Of a DNA stretch of 64,000 bases, positions 1 to 12,000 are shown in pieces (positions within the stretch are counted from its first letter, which is position 1; every line of letters starts with the position of its first letter). This stretch comes from Massariosphaeria phaeospora (taxonomy: Eukaryota > Ascomycota > Dothideomycetes > Pleosporales), in NCBI GenBank assembly GCA_011032825.1, contig JAADJZ010000016.1, positions 124,001-188,000 on the forward strand. Direction: 5' to 3'. The translations under genes were made by a program, and so were the position numbers. The notes beneath the pieces are model-generated. The model saw only the letters and a list, made by a program, of their open reading frames with translations, made no database searches and had not been told where the DNA came from.

Positions 1-22
1 TTTCCAGGAAATACATGTTCGC

Positions 23-69
23 GTCGCTCCAGATAAAGTTTCCGCCAGCTCATAGCGGAGTCTCATTTA
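23..69 (+). repeat. dispersed short repeat, copy 1
   Basis: A segment centred on TTTCCGCCAGCTCATAGCGG. It is nearly the same as the reverse complement of 25552-25606, including an outer GTCGCTCC block, and is matched more loosely at 1243-1273. The type of element is unknown. No terminal inverted repeats or target-site duplications were evident. Confidence 0.55.
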
Positions 70-1242
70 GTTTCCGAATTCCTCCAGTGCGTCGGAACTC
101 CGTAAAATAAGTAGAATATCCGAAGCACTAACTTCCGAGATACCCAGCAGATACCAGTACCGGTCCCGAACGGATTCTCGTCATACGGACGGACCACCAA
201 GCCAGTGTTTCGCACTAATAAAACACCCCGCAATGTCAAACTGGGAAAACTGGCAATGCGCGCTATTCGTCAACACAAATCCCCATACTTGAAATCCCCA
301 TACTTGAATCTCTCTGGTGAAACACACGCACATCAACCATGACATTTGATCACCTACTGTACTCCTTGGGAGCGAAAATGCACCATTTACATGCACACAT
401 GACCTAGTCTATCCATCACAATCCAATCCAATCGGCCCAGCATCAGTCACTCTTGGGAAAAGAAAACGAGGATGATGATAACCACCTTTTTTAGGTCCCG
501 GTACTCGATCTCCCGAACCCAGAGTCTCCGAAAAGCCTGCACATGAATGAGAAAGAAACATACAGTACTCGTGTCCAAGGTGCCACGGGCAATGTGGAAG
601 ATTTTCCGGAGAGAGGAGAAACCTTGGGCCCGAGTACCAACATGGATCATAGATCATCGATGCCCGCCTTCGTTCGCCACCTCAAACCTTCGCGAGCCAT
701 CCAATCGGCAGCCCAAAGGTTCCAACGCACGCGTTCCTGAACCAATACTCACTAACCAGCCACTAATGCGCCGCGGCTAGAGTTGCCCACAACGCTCGAG
801 GCTCGCACATGCATATCTGTACGGAGAACTTGTCCTTTTGGATGGTTAGGCGGCGGTTCTTCGAGACGTGGCATTGGCATGGATAGATAGTAAATCGTCG
901 GCGTGGTAATTGTAATGCATGAGCTGATGGTCGCCTGGTTGTCCGTCCGACTGACGAGTCTGAGAAGTTCGAGGGGTCCGAGACAGCTGAAAGAGCCAGG
1001 CCCAGGCGCATGCGGCATGGCGTAGTGGTGGCGTGGCCTACTGCGCGCCATTGGATAGGCAAGCGGGAAGCGTCACCAGGGAAACGTCAAGTCAACTTCG
1101 GGTGGTCGTGCATAGTATTGAATTGCGAGATCGGGAGACGTTGCGTGTAGCGGTCCCATGGAGCAGTGAGAGGGGCAGGGCAAAGGCGAAATCACACTGT
1201 CATGACTTTCCCATGGGCGGCACCTAGGCAAGCCTACAGAAA

Positions 1243-1273
1243 AGTTTTCGCAAGCTCAGAGCGGAGCCTCGTT
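1243..1273 (+). repeat. dispersed short repeat, copy 2 (diverged)
   Basis: AGTTTTCGCAAGCTCAGAGC followed by GGAGCCTCGTT aligns with the core of the copy at 23-69, with a few substitutions. It lacks the outer GTCGCTCC block. Confidence 0.45.
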
Positions 1274-1756
1274 GGGTTTTGGGTAAGCCTACCTCTACAA
1301 GCTGTACACAGACATTAGCTAGTATGCTAGATACAGTGGGGCTTTGTAACGATCAAGGTAAGCTGGCTGCTTGTTACTAGAAACTCGTAGGCCGTCAAGA
1401 GGATTGCCTAAAGCGGCGCTGAAGTGATGAATTGATGTGTATGGCGGACAAAACTATCTATACAAGACTAGTAAAGCGATCCGATGTAAATGCATTAATG
1501 GACGCATGTAGTCGTACTGGGGGTGTAATCGACCCAAATCCGTGTATCTCTCAACGCCGACCCATCCAATTAGCCTCCTCCAATATCATGAGCGCCGCGC
1601 AGAACACTTCTCCAACTTTTCGCGATGTAACAACCGGCTTATGCAAACATGTTGCCGAATCTGGGTAATAGTATGCGCCGCTAGGTTGCAGTCCAGAGAT
1701 CGAGGCGCAGGCGTCGAGCAGGTGTGCGGTATTAAAGTGCAAAAACCATTGATGAT

Positions 1757-2348
1757 CTAGGTAAAGGCGAAGCCGACAATAGCGAGGAAAGCAGCGCCGA
1801 ACGAGATCATGTTCGTCGAGGCAGCACCGGAGCCGGGAGCTGGTACGGTAGAAGACGCAGTGGGGCTATTTCCAGCGCCAGTAGTGGTCTCGGAGCCACC
1901 GCCAGTGGAAGTAGCAGTGCCGTTGGGAAAAGCGACGCTGTTGGAAGGCACCACGATAGCGGTGCCGTTGCCAGCAGGTGGCGCAGGGACGCCGGCCGGG
2001 GCAGTGGGGGCTACAACGACGGGTGTGGTGACGCCTGGAACGGCCGGGACGGCGGTTGAGACGGCAGGGACCGCCGGGGCACCAGATGAGACGGCAGGGA
2101 CAGCAGAGCTAACCGCGGGGACTATATACACAAGTTAGTGACGTGCGCTGGGAAGAAATAAGGGGCATGGAATAGAACGCACCCTCGCCTGAAGGGACGG
2201 CTGGGGTGCCAGACACTGATGGCGCGGCGGCGGGCGCAGTGGCTCCGGGAGCCTGGACCTGGCCGTCCGAAATCTGCGAGATGGGGTCGATCTGGGGCGC
2301 GGCGGCGGCCAGAGTGGCCAGAGCAACGACGGCGAAGGAGTAACGCAT
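1757..2348 (-). CDS. small GPI-anchored cell-wall-type protein
   Basis: Two exons, 2183-2348 and 1757-2121, with a 61-bp intron (GTGCGT..TATATAG), give 176 residues. The start is fixed by a classic signal peptide: Met-Arg, a hydrophobic run rich in Ala/Val/Leu, and a likely cleavage after Ala-Ala-Ala-Ala-Pro. The mature part is low-complexity Pro/Ala/Val/Thr/Ser, with VPAVS-type pentads repeated several times at the start of exon 2, then a Gly/Ser/Thr-rich tail. The last ~20 residues are hydrophobic (around ISFGAAFLAIVGF) and follow small residues, as in a GPI-attachment signal. The protein is therefore inferred to be a secreted, O-glycosylatable surface protein, probably linked to membrane or wall. 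No catalytic domain is visible. An AT-rich TATA-like block lies near 2478-2482. The frame stays open far upstream of the chosen Met, but that extension is low-complexity and would bury the signal peptide. Confidence 0.78.
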
Positions 2349-2580
2349 GTTGGCGGGTGAGGATGGGTGGTGGTAGGGTGTTTGGTGGGTTAGACTGTTT
2401 GGTGGGAGTGATATCGAGCGAGTGTTGATGGTAGAGAAGAGAAAAGGGGAGGAATGCAGTCGGGTGCTGGGGGCAGTTATATGCAGAATGGGGCTGGCCT
2501 GTGCGGCGGGTGCCGGTGCATGAAACAGCCAAACAAGGAAGCGACAAGCCTCTGGCCAAGCAACCACGGGGCGGCTGGCT

Positions 2581-2608
2581 GGCGGCTGGCGGCTGGCGGC
2601 TGGCGGCT
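2581..2608 (+). repeat. 7-bp tandem repeat (GGCGGCT x4)
   Basis: Four perfect copies of GGCGGCT, preceded by the related GGCTGGCT. They lie about 235 bp upstream of the start codon of the GPI-type gene, so within its probable promoter. Confidence 0.85.
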
Positions 2609-2838
2609 GAGCCAGGGCCGATAACGACGATTTTAGGCGATCCTCTTGACAGCCTGGGATTTGCGGGCAACTAGGAGATAGTCTGCCACTCTGTCTGCAA
2701 AGCCCGATTGCATCCAGCATTGCAGAGATTCGAGAAGAGGGTCGGGCTATGGTACCCAGGTATACATGTTCGGCGGGGGAGGAACCAACCTGGGAAGCTG
2801 CCACGGCCGGCGCTTGCCATTCACATTTCTTGCATGTG

Positions 2839-2865
2839 CTCTGCTGCCTCTGCTGCCTCTGCTGC
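2839..2865 (+). repeat. 9-bp tandem repeat (CTCTGCTGC x3)
   Basis: Three perfect copies of CTCTGCTGC in the intergenic region between the GPI-type gene and the permease gene. Confidence 0.8.
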
Positions 2866-4196
2866 TGGCCCGCTGCCGGCCCGACTCCCAGTGCCTCCAC
2901 AGCACAGCTCTCTTCAGCCCTCGCGAGTCTCCCCCTCGCGAGCGCCGCCGTGCGCAAGACGGGCGTTGTGCCACGCAATGGGCTTTGATTCATTGATTGC
3001 TTGTCGTGCCACGACGTCAAGCAGCCGGTCGGGAGTGCGGCGCCTCTGCCTCCCACCAGGGGTAACAACGCCACCCCAGCCAATGGCCGCCCCTGGATCT
3101 GCGGGCGGTGATCGGACATTGGCCAAGCTCCCAAGCTCCCAACGCCCTCGGGCTCTCGACTCCTGGCGCTGGCCGAGGCGAGGGCGAGGCGGAGCAGCCT
3201 CAAGGACCTTATACTCCACACCCTTCTATTCATAGCCGCACCGCACTCAGCAAACTGGCGAGCGGCGAAGAAACTTTCTGCCGCAACAAACCTGCCCAAC
3301 ACGCCGCCTGCAGCGTCGCGATACCAAAAGGTGGCAGGAAATTGGGAGATTCCACTGCCACCTCCGCAGGGATGATGCATTCCTCCTTGCCGGCCTTGCT
3401 GGCCTTGCTCGACGCGACGGGATTCCTCCTGCCCGCCCCGTTCTCCCATCTTTGATACGCAATATCCGATGACAGGGCTGCGATTCTTGTTTTTCGCCGT
3501 CAAATACATAATCTACCTCCCTGGTCCTTGCACCTGGCAGTCAACTACAAACGGTGGCTACTCAACTCGCGCCCGTTTATTAGAATCTTTCATCCGACGC
3601 ATGCGCACTTATGTAGGTACAGATTGCTTGCAATATTGCTTGCTGCTGCGTGCTGCGTGCATAGATTTGAGTTGGTTGTTGACGGCGCGCGCCGTTCTCG
3701 CCGCCGCCGCCGGGCCTCGCCGCCTCCTGCAGTGGCACGTCTGCAAACCACACCACCTGCACACCACACACACCGCACATGCAACGCGCCAGCCGATGAA
3801 AGTCCAGCCGACGAGCCTCTTCCCAGCCGCCTGCAGCGTCGCCACGGCAATCCCTCGTGTGCTCGGTGTGAAACACGTTTGTAACGTAGGACGGCGGGCG
3901 TTATGGCCGACCTGGCCTGCCTCCTGCGCATGCGGCGCTGTCGTGAACCGTTGTCAAACATGGACTTCTGGCCTCGCGCGTCAGGGCACTCCGTTGCGCT
4001 GCATTTGGTTGCGGCGAAGACACAGCGCTTCACGAAAGAGGTGAGAGGAGAGCTGCAGTTTCGAAGCATGCAAGAAACTATCGTTTTGTCGACGTAATAG
4101 ACAGGCAATCAAAACTACTTTGTACGTACTCCGTACCCAGATTAATCGTTACAATGTCCTCTATCCTGCCTCTGCCCATCTGACATAGTACACCCT

Positions 4197-6324
4197 TCAC
4201 TTCTCCTTGCTGCTCTCCGAATTGCTGTCTCCCAGCAAGTTCGCGCTCTTCTCAGTCCGCGACCCTGTCGTCGTGCGGCTGAAGAAGTTGTTGATGTGCT
4301 CGCTGTACGCTTCACCGTCGCCCTCGAAACCCTCCGTCTTCTCCCCTGCCCTGTCATCCTGCTGCTGCACCCAATCCTGCCGCATTTCGGCAATCTTCGC
4401 TTCGTAGTCCAGCTTGGCGTCATAGTTCTTGCCGACACCACGCATGCGCTCCCAAACCGACAGATGCTTGGGGTGGATGGCGATGCCGTGATACTCGTTT
4501 TCGCGTCCTTCGCGGATAAACGCCCACCGTCGCTCCTGTTCCTTTAGATCCAGACCAGTGGTATCCGGGAGGAACAGGTAGGTTAGCAGCGCACCCGCTA
4601 GACCGAACCAAGGCACGACGTAGAACTTCTGCTGCGTGTCGATGTAGTTGTACAGTACGGCAGCTAGCAGCGCTCCCAACTTACCCACTGCTGCCGAGAA
4701 ACCGTGGGCCGTCGCTCGGATAGGGGTGGGGAAGACTTCGGCGGCGACTAGGAAGGAGACGCTGTTCGGGCCAAACTGGTTGAAGAAAGACGAGAGGAAG
4801 TACATGGCCTGAAACGTAGTGATGTGTTCTGGGCTTGTAAAGAAGTCGTACGCAAAGGCCGGGACAATGAATAGGATAAAGTCCGCCAGGAAGCCGACTA
4901 TCATCATCCACTTTCGCCCGTCTATAAGGGGTCAGAAGCTGTCTATGCGCAAGAGACGGGTCAACTTACAGAGTTTGTTGTCGATGAGAAATGAGGCGAG
5001 ATAGTATCCAACTAGACTGACTCCGACGTTGATCAGATTGTACAGCCATCCGACCATGACACTCTTGTTATTGGGCGTAATAACAGCGATAAACTGGCTC
5101 TGGAAGAGCTTGTTGCCGTAGAAGAACACGTCATTGGCGAACCATGCCCCAGCAGTCGCAATAAGTCGGGGGCCAAAGTACGTGAAAGTCAACTTCAAGG
5201 ACTTCGTGTCGTATCCGGTGACCTTTGCTTTCTTTTTCGAAATCAGAAGTTGCTTACTAGCCGACCTCATCTTGAAGTATCGGTAGTAGACCAGCCAGAG
5301 AGTGCCGACGGCGGGGATTGCGAAACTGACCCGGTACGCCCATTGCGCCGAGAGCTTGGAGTACGGCGGGTTTCCGGATCCAGAATGGAAGATCAGTAAG
5401 AGGAGGATGAGAACGACTTGGTTGAAGAACTGGCCCCAGCCCTGCATCAAGAAGGCACTGGTGACCTTGCGGCCGCGGTGTAACCGATCATCTTTGGTGG
5501 AAACCTTGCCGGAGCCAACAGCGTTTTCCATGCCGGATGTCGCAGTCATGGGATACTCGCCTCCGACCCCTATTCCGTAAAAGAAGAGGGACCAGACGTA
5601 GCAGATGACCCAGCCATTCTGGGTCACGCCCCATGCGGCAGTGAGCATGAGCAAGCCCAGGAACATGATGATGGCATCTTGGATGAGTCCCCATCTTCGC
5701 CCCATCCAGTCACCGAGGATACCAACAAGGATTTGGCCTAGTATTCATTAGCCGTCCGCATGGCAGGTAAGACGAAACCACTTACCAACTATGATACCCA
5801 CGATTTCCAGATAATCAATCGCCTGCGTCCATATCTCGTCACAGATCTCGAAGGTTTTCCAGCACCGGGAGAAAGAGTCTTGGAGTAGCGGACGCACGTT
5901 GCCGATGGAGAAGAGAACGTAACTAAAGATTGTCAGTCGCAGTCAAGTCAAGATAGAAACAATGTACTCACCCTTCCAGTCCGAGCCCAGCACCAGGAAG
6001 AACCATGTTCTTGAAATAGTATGAGATGGGGCTCAGGGGATCATTCTTGAACATGGCCCAAATCGTGCTCAACTCTTTTCGAATTTCCTCGCCGTCGACC
6101 TCGGTCACGAATTTGAAGCGCTGGCCAAGGGGCAGATCGGCCCAGTAGACACCATTTTCGGTGTATATGTCGTCCGGGAGGAGAACGGTTCTGAAGACAC
6201 TGGCTTCATTGTCGCTCATAGCATGGGGATCCTGCGGTATGTTCATGGTCGCGGCGTGGTGGCCGTCCATGTTGGGGCCGTGAGGTGCTGCTGGGCCGTA
6301 GTCTCGAAGCGATGGTGGCTCCAT
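4197..6324 (-). CDS. MFS permease, phosphate:H+ symporter (PHS/Git1-like) family
   Basis: Four exons, 5972-6324, 5786-5922, 4970-5737 and 4197-4921, joined by 48-49 bp introns, give 660 residues. Major-facilitator signatures are clear: the loop GDWMGRRWG after a GIIVGQILVGILGD helix, then FFYGIGVGGEYP, and in the C-terminal half LIDNKLYGRKW and VFPTPIRATAHG. About ten or more hydrophobic segments are present. These patterns fit the phosphate:H+ symporter group, which includes Pho84 and the glycerophosphoinositol permease Git1. The N-terminus (~120 residues) is long and hydrophilic before the first helix, and a ~100-residue hydrophilic tail ends in Ser/Glu/Lys. The likely role is plasma-membrane uptake of phosphate or a phosphodiester; the substrate cannot be decided from sequence. 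Start choice is uncertain because a TATAAA lies only ~34 bp upstream; later in-frame Met codons occur at residues 19, 27 and 36. Confidence 0.85.
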
Positions 6325-6357
6325 TGGAAGAGTGGAGGGTTTGCAGCGAGGTGTACC

Positions 6358-6363
6358 TTTATA
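6358..6363 (-). promoter_or_regulatory. TATA box of the PHS-family permease gene
   Basis: A perfect TATAAA on the minus strand, ending 34 bp before the first possible start codon at 6324. This is unusually close and suggests either a very short leader or use of a later Met. Confidence 0.45.
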
Positions 6364-7999
6364 GGTTGGAGAACAAGATCGAAAGGCCGGACTGCGTGGT
6401 TCCTTTTAAATCCTGCGGGGTTTTAAGGTTTGTCCACGCTATCACTACCAAGGTAGGGATAACGATATCTACCGTAACCTTCGCACGCAGATAATGACGT
6501 CTCAATTGAGCGCAGACTTGAAGATTCGGGTGGCTTTTCTCAACGAACAAGTACCAGAGAAACAACTTCGCGAGTCACGTTGAGAATATTGTTTTCTGAG
6601 TGGTCGGTGTTTCGGGCAGGGGGGTATGCCCGATGATGATATCAGAACCTCGGAAGCACCCAGCGAGGCCGCGGATTTCGTGGTTCTCCAACCGCGATCT
6701 GATGAATGCAATGCAGCCAATGTGGGGGGTTCAGAGATCCAGGTAGATGGACGTTACCAATCGCGCGGGCGTGGTACTCGAGGGGATAATGGAGCAATAG
6801 GAGGCAGAAGGGTAAGCACGAGGAGGATGCAGGTAGTAAGATAAGGGATGCACACGGAGTTAATTATGGAGGTCCGAAAGGCTTTAAGAGGGTTTTCAAT
6901 CATTGCGGAGAGAAATTGGAGAGAAAAAAAATTGCGGCAGTCCATGGTGGGAGACGAAGAGTGGAGAAGTGGAGTCCACGGTAGAAACGGAGGCACGCGA
7001 CCACCTGCACTCCAGTGCCATTGTAATCCGAGCCCGTTCTATGGCACCTACTGTAATGAGAGCAAATATACGCAAAGCGGAGTTGTCGCCTGCCTGATGA
7101 GGGCCTTGATGCGCATGGCCTTTTCGCCATCCCCACAAGCCGTCGTGTCGTGCAAGATGCTGCAACGGTCGCGCCGCCAAGTCCGAAAGGCTGGCACAAG
7201 CAACGCCGGCTTGGGCTTCAAAGCTTCTGTTGCGCGCTTGTCGGCAGCCAGGCAGGCTACCCGCGTCATGCTTCTTTATTCTCACTTGGCCGCAAAAGTG
7301 CGATCGATGTTGTCACTTCTGGGCGTCTGAAGCGAGAACAAACCAGTCAGAACTCAACAATTTGAACGTGCTTGTTGTTTGGCTCGGAGCGCCCCTGAGA
7401 GTCTTCGGCTTACCGGTAAAGTTATGCTAAGCGAGTTTGTCCTTGCTCGTTGACAATCGGACGCAACGCCGCCGACTTCATGCCAGCATTTGCCAGCCAC
7501 CGACTGCACATCAACAGAGTCAGAGTGACGTTGGCAATTCCTATTTGTTTTATCATACTGTTGCGAGACCGACAAGCGTCAGACAGTAGTTGGTACACAA
7601 GAAGGACGTTCCCAGTCCCTATAATCGCTAACCTCCTATTGCTAGCTCTTTGCCTTAAGCCCTACCTACCCCGGAGTTGTTGGAATAGGCACTCAATCGA
7701 ACTGCATATATGTGAACTTGTCCAGCTCAAGCGGATAGAATAATCAGGTCGGATCAACCGCGGCGAATATGCTGGCTCCCCGAACCCTGAAGATCTTAAC
7801 CCATCTCCGGATACTCGAACGGCAAATACGGTCTTTGGATGACCTGACTGGCAAATACACTATACGTGCTGATGACATGGCGTGGGAAGACGACGACAGC
7901 CCTGGACCTTTAGACTAATTTTGAAGCCCTTCCATTTCTGCGCGACAACTCATTCACCATGAAAGCGCACCTGTTACGACAAGCCTAGTAGCCATCATA
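6364..7999. other. intergenic region
   Basis: Upstream flank of the permease gene. Frames up to ~160 codons occur, but none has a recognisable domain, amphipathic pattern or supported splice. I see no gene here. Confidence 0.5.
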
Positions 8000-8385
8000 A
8001 TGCTCTCCCTCAAACGTAGTCTGCTCACTATCGTTCTGCTCGCCACGCTTCTCGGTGCTGCAGACGAAAATTCTCCCGACTGATAAACAAAAGAAGCAGG
8101 CACTGCGTGTCGCCATCGTAGGCTCTGGTATCGCCGGTGCGTCTGCAGCATTTCATCTGCACGCTTTCTCATGTCCAAAGTCGCCTTTCTCAGTCACTTT
8201 TTTGAGGTCGAAGCGCGAATCGGAGGCCGCTCCAAATCTGTTCGCTCTGGGTAGACCGACACATGTGGCCGGATGCTTTCTCCCGGCATCAGATAGAGAA
8301 CAAGAACATACCCGGTGATCTGGAAGTCGCATCCGGCTTGTTCTATTTCAGGGTTGCAGATCAGATCGAGGGCACTACACTATAA
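8000..8385 (+). pseudogene. prenylcysteine-oxidase-like flavoprotein, 5' fragment, frameshifted
   Basis: The relic starts with an ATG at 8000 and a good signal-peptide-like run (KRSLLTIVLLATLLGAA) that ends at a TGA. The next frame continues with ALRVAIVGSGIAGASAAFHL (from about 8100), a textbook FAD-binding Rossmann motif of the kind found in prenylcysteine lyases/oxidases. Around 8200 the frame shifts again, to FFEVEARIGGRSKSV, the usual second FAD motif (acidic residue then R-I-G-G-R-S). A further open stretch follows to about 8385, and the remaining ~300 residues expected of the family are missing. No intron with GT/AG ends explains either frame change. The intact family is a secreted or vacuolar thioether oxidase. 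The order signal peptide, FAD motif 1, FAD motif 2 is preserved, which argues strongly for decay of a real gene. Confidence 0.65.
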
Positions 8386-9011
8386 CCGCCATCTTCACCA
8401 TCCTGAACCCGTGATGTGGATTTGAAGCGAGGGGAGTGTCTACTATATTATTGGCCATCTCTTGACAGTCAATGACCATGATAACTATCAAACAAAACAT
8501 CTACCTTAGGATAGGAAGTCTGCAACATGGAAGAGTTTTGACTCAACTGATCTTATTGTCATTCAAAGAAGCGTTAATCCCCAACAAAAGCCTCAAAACG
8601 AGCTTCAAGAGCAGCCCTGCACCACAGCCGTATGTCATGAACCGCAGACCCTGCAAAACACTCACATCGGACACAACACTTCACGACCAGAACCCGCACA
8701 GTATTGTTATGATAGTCAATATTAGTATCTATGAACCAGCTAGCTAGCTCAGGTGCTTTTTCTACACGAAATCCAACCAGTGGCTTCCCATCCTTTAGGA
8801 TGTTTATTCTTTTTGATAGATGATCCCCCAGGGAAACCGGTGCCACCGCAACACCAAGCGAAAAGAAAGGCGTCCGTAGAACGACGCAAGAGGGCCTAGA
8901 TGGGGTATGAAGCAAATACTACCGCCGAAGCCGTGATCCGAAAAGAACGATCACGGACTATGCAAATACTCCGCCGGAAAATGCAATTGTGTAAGTGAAT
9001 GATGTGAGCCG
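8386..9011. other. intergenic region with a repeat/stem structure
   Basis: No gene is seen. It probably contains the 3' UTR of the large membrane-protein gene to the right. A palindrome flanked by direct repeats is present at 8912-8979. Confidence 0.5.
8912..8979. repeat. 8-bp inverted repeat flanked by direct repeats
   Basis: CCGTGATC (8931-8938) and GATCACGG (8949-8956) form a perfect 8-bp stem with a 10-nt loop. It is bracketed by direct repeats GCAAATACTACCGCCGAA (8912-8929) and GCAAATACTCCGCCGGAA (8962-8979). The structure ends 33 bp beyond the stop codon of the gene at 9012-12662, so it could lie in that gene's 3' UTR. Confidence 0.75.
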
Positions 9012-12000
9012 TTAGGCAAGCCAGTTCTGCCACTGGCACTGACAACCTCCCGTGCCGCCATCGATAGGGCCCTTGACGTTCTGCCGCCCCTGCGTCCCAT
9101 TCACCAACGCGCCGCCAAACGCGCGATCTTCGAACTGGAAGCCGCGTTTCGAAGGCTCGTTCTTGATGGAACCGTCTGTCTCCATGCGGTAGCAGTAGAG
9201 GTTCTTCGTCGCGAAGTCGCCGCCGTGGCGATCGAGCGTGACGGTGACGGGGTATGGGAACGAGCCGGGGCGCTTGAGCGCGGTGTCTGAGCCAGCTGCG
9301 GCTTTTTGTAGAAGAGGCTTAGTCCTTTCGCTACGCGTCCAGATCTGCACGAGGAAACGAGTCTGTGCGAATGTGCACCGGAGGGTGGCGGCGTCTTTGA
9401 AGCTGCCTCCGTCTGTGTCGGCGGGGTTGCCGCCGCGACCGGTGTCGGATTTGACGTCTTTGAGGAATATAGAGCGGTCGTAGTAGGTGTAGAAGCCGTA
9501 ATGCTCGTCGTCCTTTCCTTGGTTGTAGAGTCGGAGTGGCTGGGCTGCAGGAAAGGGGTAGAGGTTTGCGGGTGCAGCCGTGCCATCCTTCGCAAGCATA
9601 GGGGGAGGAATTACGGCCGTGATATTCGTCGGATCGTCTGAGTCGGCACGTTTCGCTAATCGTGAAGATTCTTGACCAGCAGGATCTTGGAAGCTTATAA
9701 AGAACGGTGTTTGTTCACCTTCGAAGGGAGCATGATTGTCGTCTGTTGTCTCTCCTAATAATGTCATATCTTCAATGCTAGGAGGTTGTGGCGAGGCGTC
9801 GGGAGCGGCGCGGCCAGTCAGAAAACGGGACCGAACGAAAGCTCCAGCTGTTGCTGGGTTGGCGGCTCTTTCGAGAGATCTTGCTTTCGAACCCTCCTGG
9901 TGAGTGATCTCGAGCTTGAAGTTAGGCTGATCGGGCTTGTTGGGTTTTACTGATTCATGCTGTTCTTTGGGAAGCGAGCAGCTCCAGAGAGTTGCTGGTG
10001 CAACGCATCCATTCTCTTCCCTAGCTTCAGGTTGAGCAACAGTTGACACACCCGTGGGTATCGGCGGAAAACCAGCCACAGTGAGCAATTTCGAGGACGA
10101 AGATGGATTCGAGGGCGATGCAGGATCCGCATTTGCGGGGCCACCGTCTCCTTTCCGCGTAGTTACCACGACTACTGGAATAATGATGGCAAGGAGAACC
10201 ATTAAAACTAGACAACACCCACAGCACCAGAAACACCGCCGCCGGTTCTTCTTCTTTTTGGCGTGCCCTTTGTCTTTACTATTGCGATGCACACATGGTA
10301 TACAACTCATGATATCAGCAACCTTACGATGCTTCTTTGGTTCTTTCAGCTCTAGAAAGGATGTCGGCGTGCTTGATCTGCTCCCATGACCTTGATTGAA
10401 GTAAGATCTGTATGCGAAGGTTGGAGGTGGCGCAAAGACGGGAATAGACTGTCTTGAGGCGTCACCCCTAGAGGTCGAAAAATCCACGGTGGTCAGTTGT
10501 GGAACTGAGGGAGAAGTCTGAGCTAGATGCACTGGTGGAGGTGTAGCATTCGCCAGTTGCGCGGTCACAGATCTCCGTCTGTCATGGAGTCCAACTACGA
10601 CGTTGATTGGCTTCGATTGCTCGTCCACTCGGCGCGGCATTAGGACAGTACCAATAGTAGCGGTACCGACTTCCGGTGATGTAGACATCGTCGAGAGGGG
10701 CGAGGCTAGATTCCTGTCTGAGGTTGGGAGGGGTCGCTGGGTCTGACTAAGATCATTGTGCGGCGCTGTACTGGCTCTGGTAGTGGATATGCTACCGTTG
10801 AAGTTTCTGCCATCTTCACTCTTTCCGTCCGCTGTGGTCCTCATATCATGTCCATTTGTGACTTGCTGGTGGAAATGTGTACCTTGGATGAGGCCTTCAT
10901 GACTCTTCACACTTGGAGCGGACTCATAATCAACCCCGCGCGCTGCCTGCCGAAGGTGACTATCCAATTTTTCACTATCATGATCAAGGCTATTCGGTTC
11001 CTGCTTGAACTGTCCGCGCTCTCTCATTTCTGGGGTAATGATAGCGGTTGAGAGTGAACCTGGGATAAGGGGTGAGTTCCCTCGGATGGAAGGACTCTTC
11101 TCCGTTGCGGACCAAATGTAAGTCGAAGGTGATGACGGCGACGCTCTGTTCACACCGTACTGGTGAGGCATCATTGGAACATCTGGTGTCCTTCCCGCGC
11201 TCGGTCCATTTTGAGTCCAAGTTGAATTCGTTCGTGACATAACGAAAGGCGTCGTGATGACATTCCACCAACCCTGAGATCTGCGCGGAGTAGGAGCGGC
11301 GGAAGTATCCAGGGATAGTGCCGAGTACTGCATCGATCTATCACGTAAAGGTATTTCGTCTTCCTCAAACATTGTTGCAGTCGATGTGATGCGATCTTTC
11401 TGTGGCAAATCGTCGTAGCCTTCTTCAAAAGCCGTCCCAGCCGAGTCCAACGTGTCATTCCTTGGGCGAACAGGCACGGCACCATTGTCACGCTGCACTT
11501 CGGCACCAAACTTTGCCGTTGATGGTTTGAGCACATCAGCGGGGAGAGCTGGTACAGGAGGGACGTTTGACTCGTGAAAGTTTGGATTGAAAGTGGCGCG
11601 AGAATAGATGCTGGATGCGCGTCCAGGTGTATAGTCTGATGCGGTATCAGGCGACCATACCGACTTCATAGCCTGAGCTGGGGTAATGATGATGCTTGGG
11701 GTCACTAAGGTTGTGTCACTCTCGGATCGCTGCCGATTTGACTGATATGGACTGTAGTCGGGAACGCTATCGGATGGGACTGAGATGCCTATGGGAATGG
11801 GGCGGTCCCACGGTGATATCTCTTGCCAGGTCTTACTTCCTGCGGTCAAGGCGTCGGCAGTCTTCGGATCCTTGACTGACTGACTGACTATTGTATTGTA
11901 TTGCGCGGTATGAATCGTATTGACGTGCGTTGTGTTATTGAACTGCGCAGCGTGGTTGACGTTGACGTTGGTCGTGTAGCTTGTCCCGTTAGATTGGGCA

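Larger units (their letters stand above)
1..1756. other. gene-free left end
   Basis: I see no reading frame here that looks like a protein. The frames present are short, lack recognisable domains and have no convincing splice partners. The stretch carries two copies of a short dispersed repeat (23-69 and 1243-1273) and otherwise looks like ordinary intergenic sequence. Confidence 0.5.
2349..4196. other. intergenic region with GC-rich microsatellites
   Basis: This is the upstream region of the GPI-type gene and the 3' flank of the permease gene. Several overlapping frames exist on both strands, but they are low-complexity Arg/Pro/Ala/Ser translations of GC-rich sequence, with no domain or splice support. 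Two tandem repeats lie within it, at 2581-2608 and 2839-2865. Confidence 0.5.

Noticed and set aside
2109..3509. 466-codon minus-strand frame containing the start of the GPI-type gene
   Set aside because: It is the upstream extension of the small secreted protein's first exon. The added part is low-complexity and would put a clear signal peptide in the middle of the protein.
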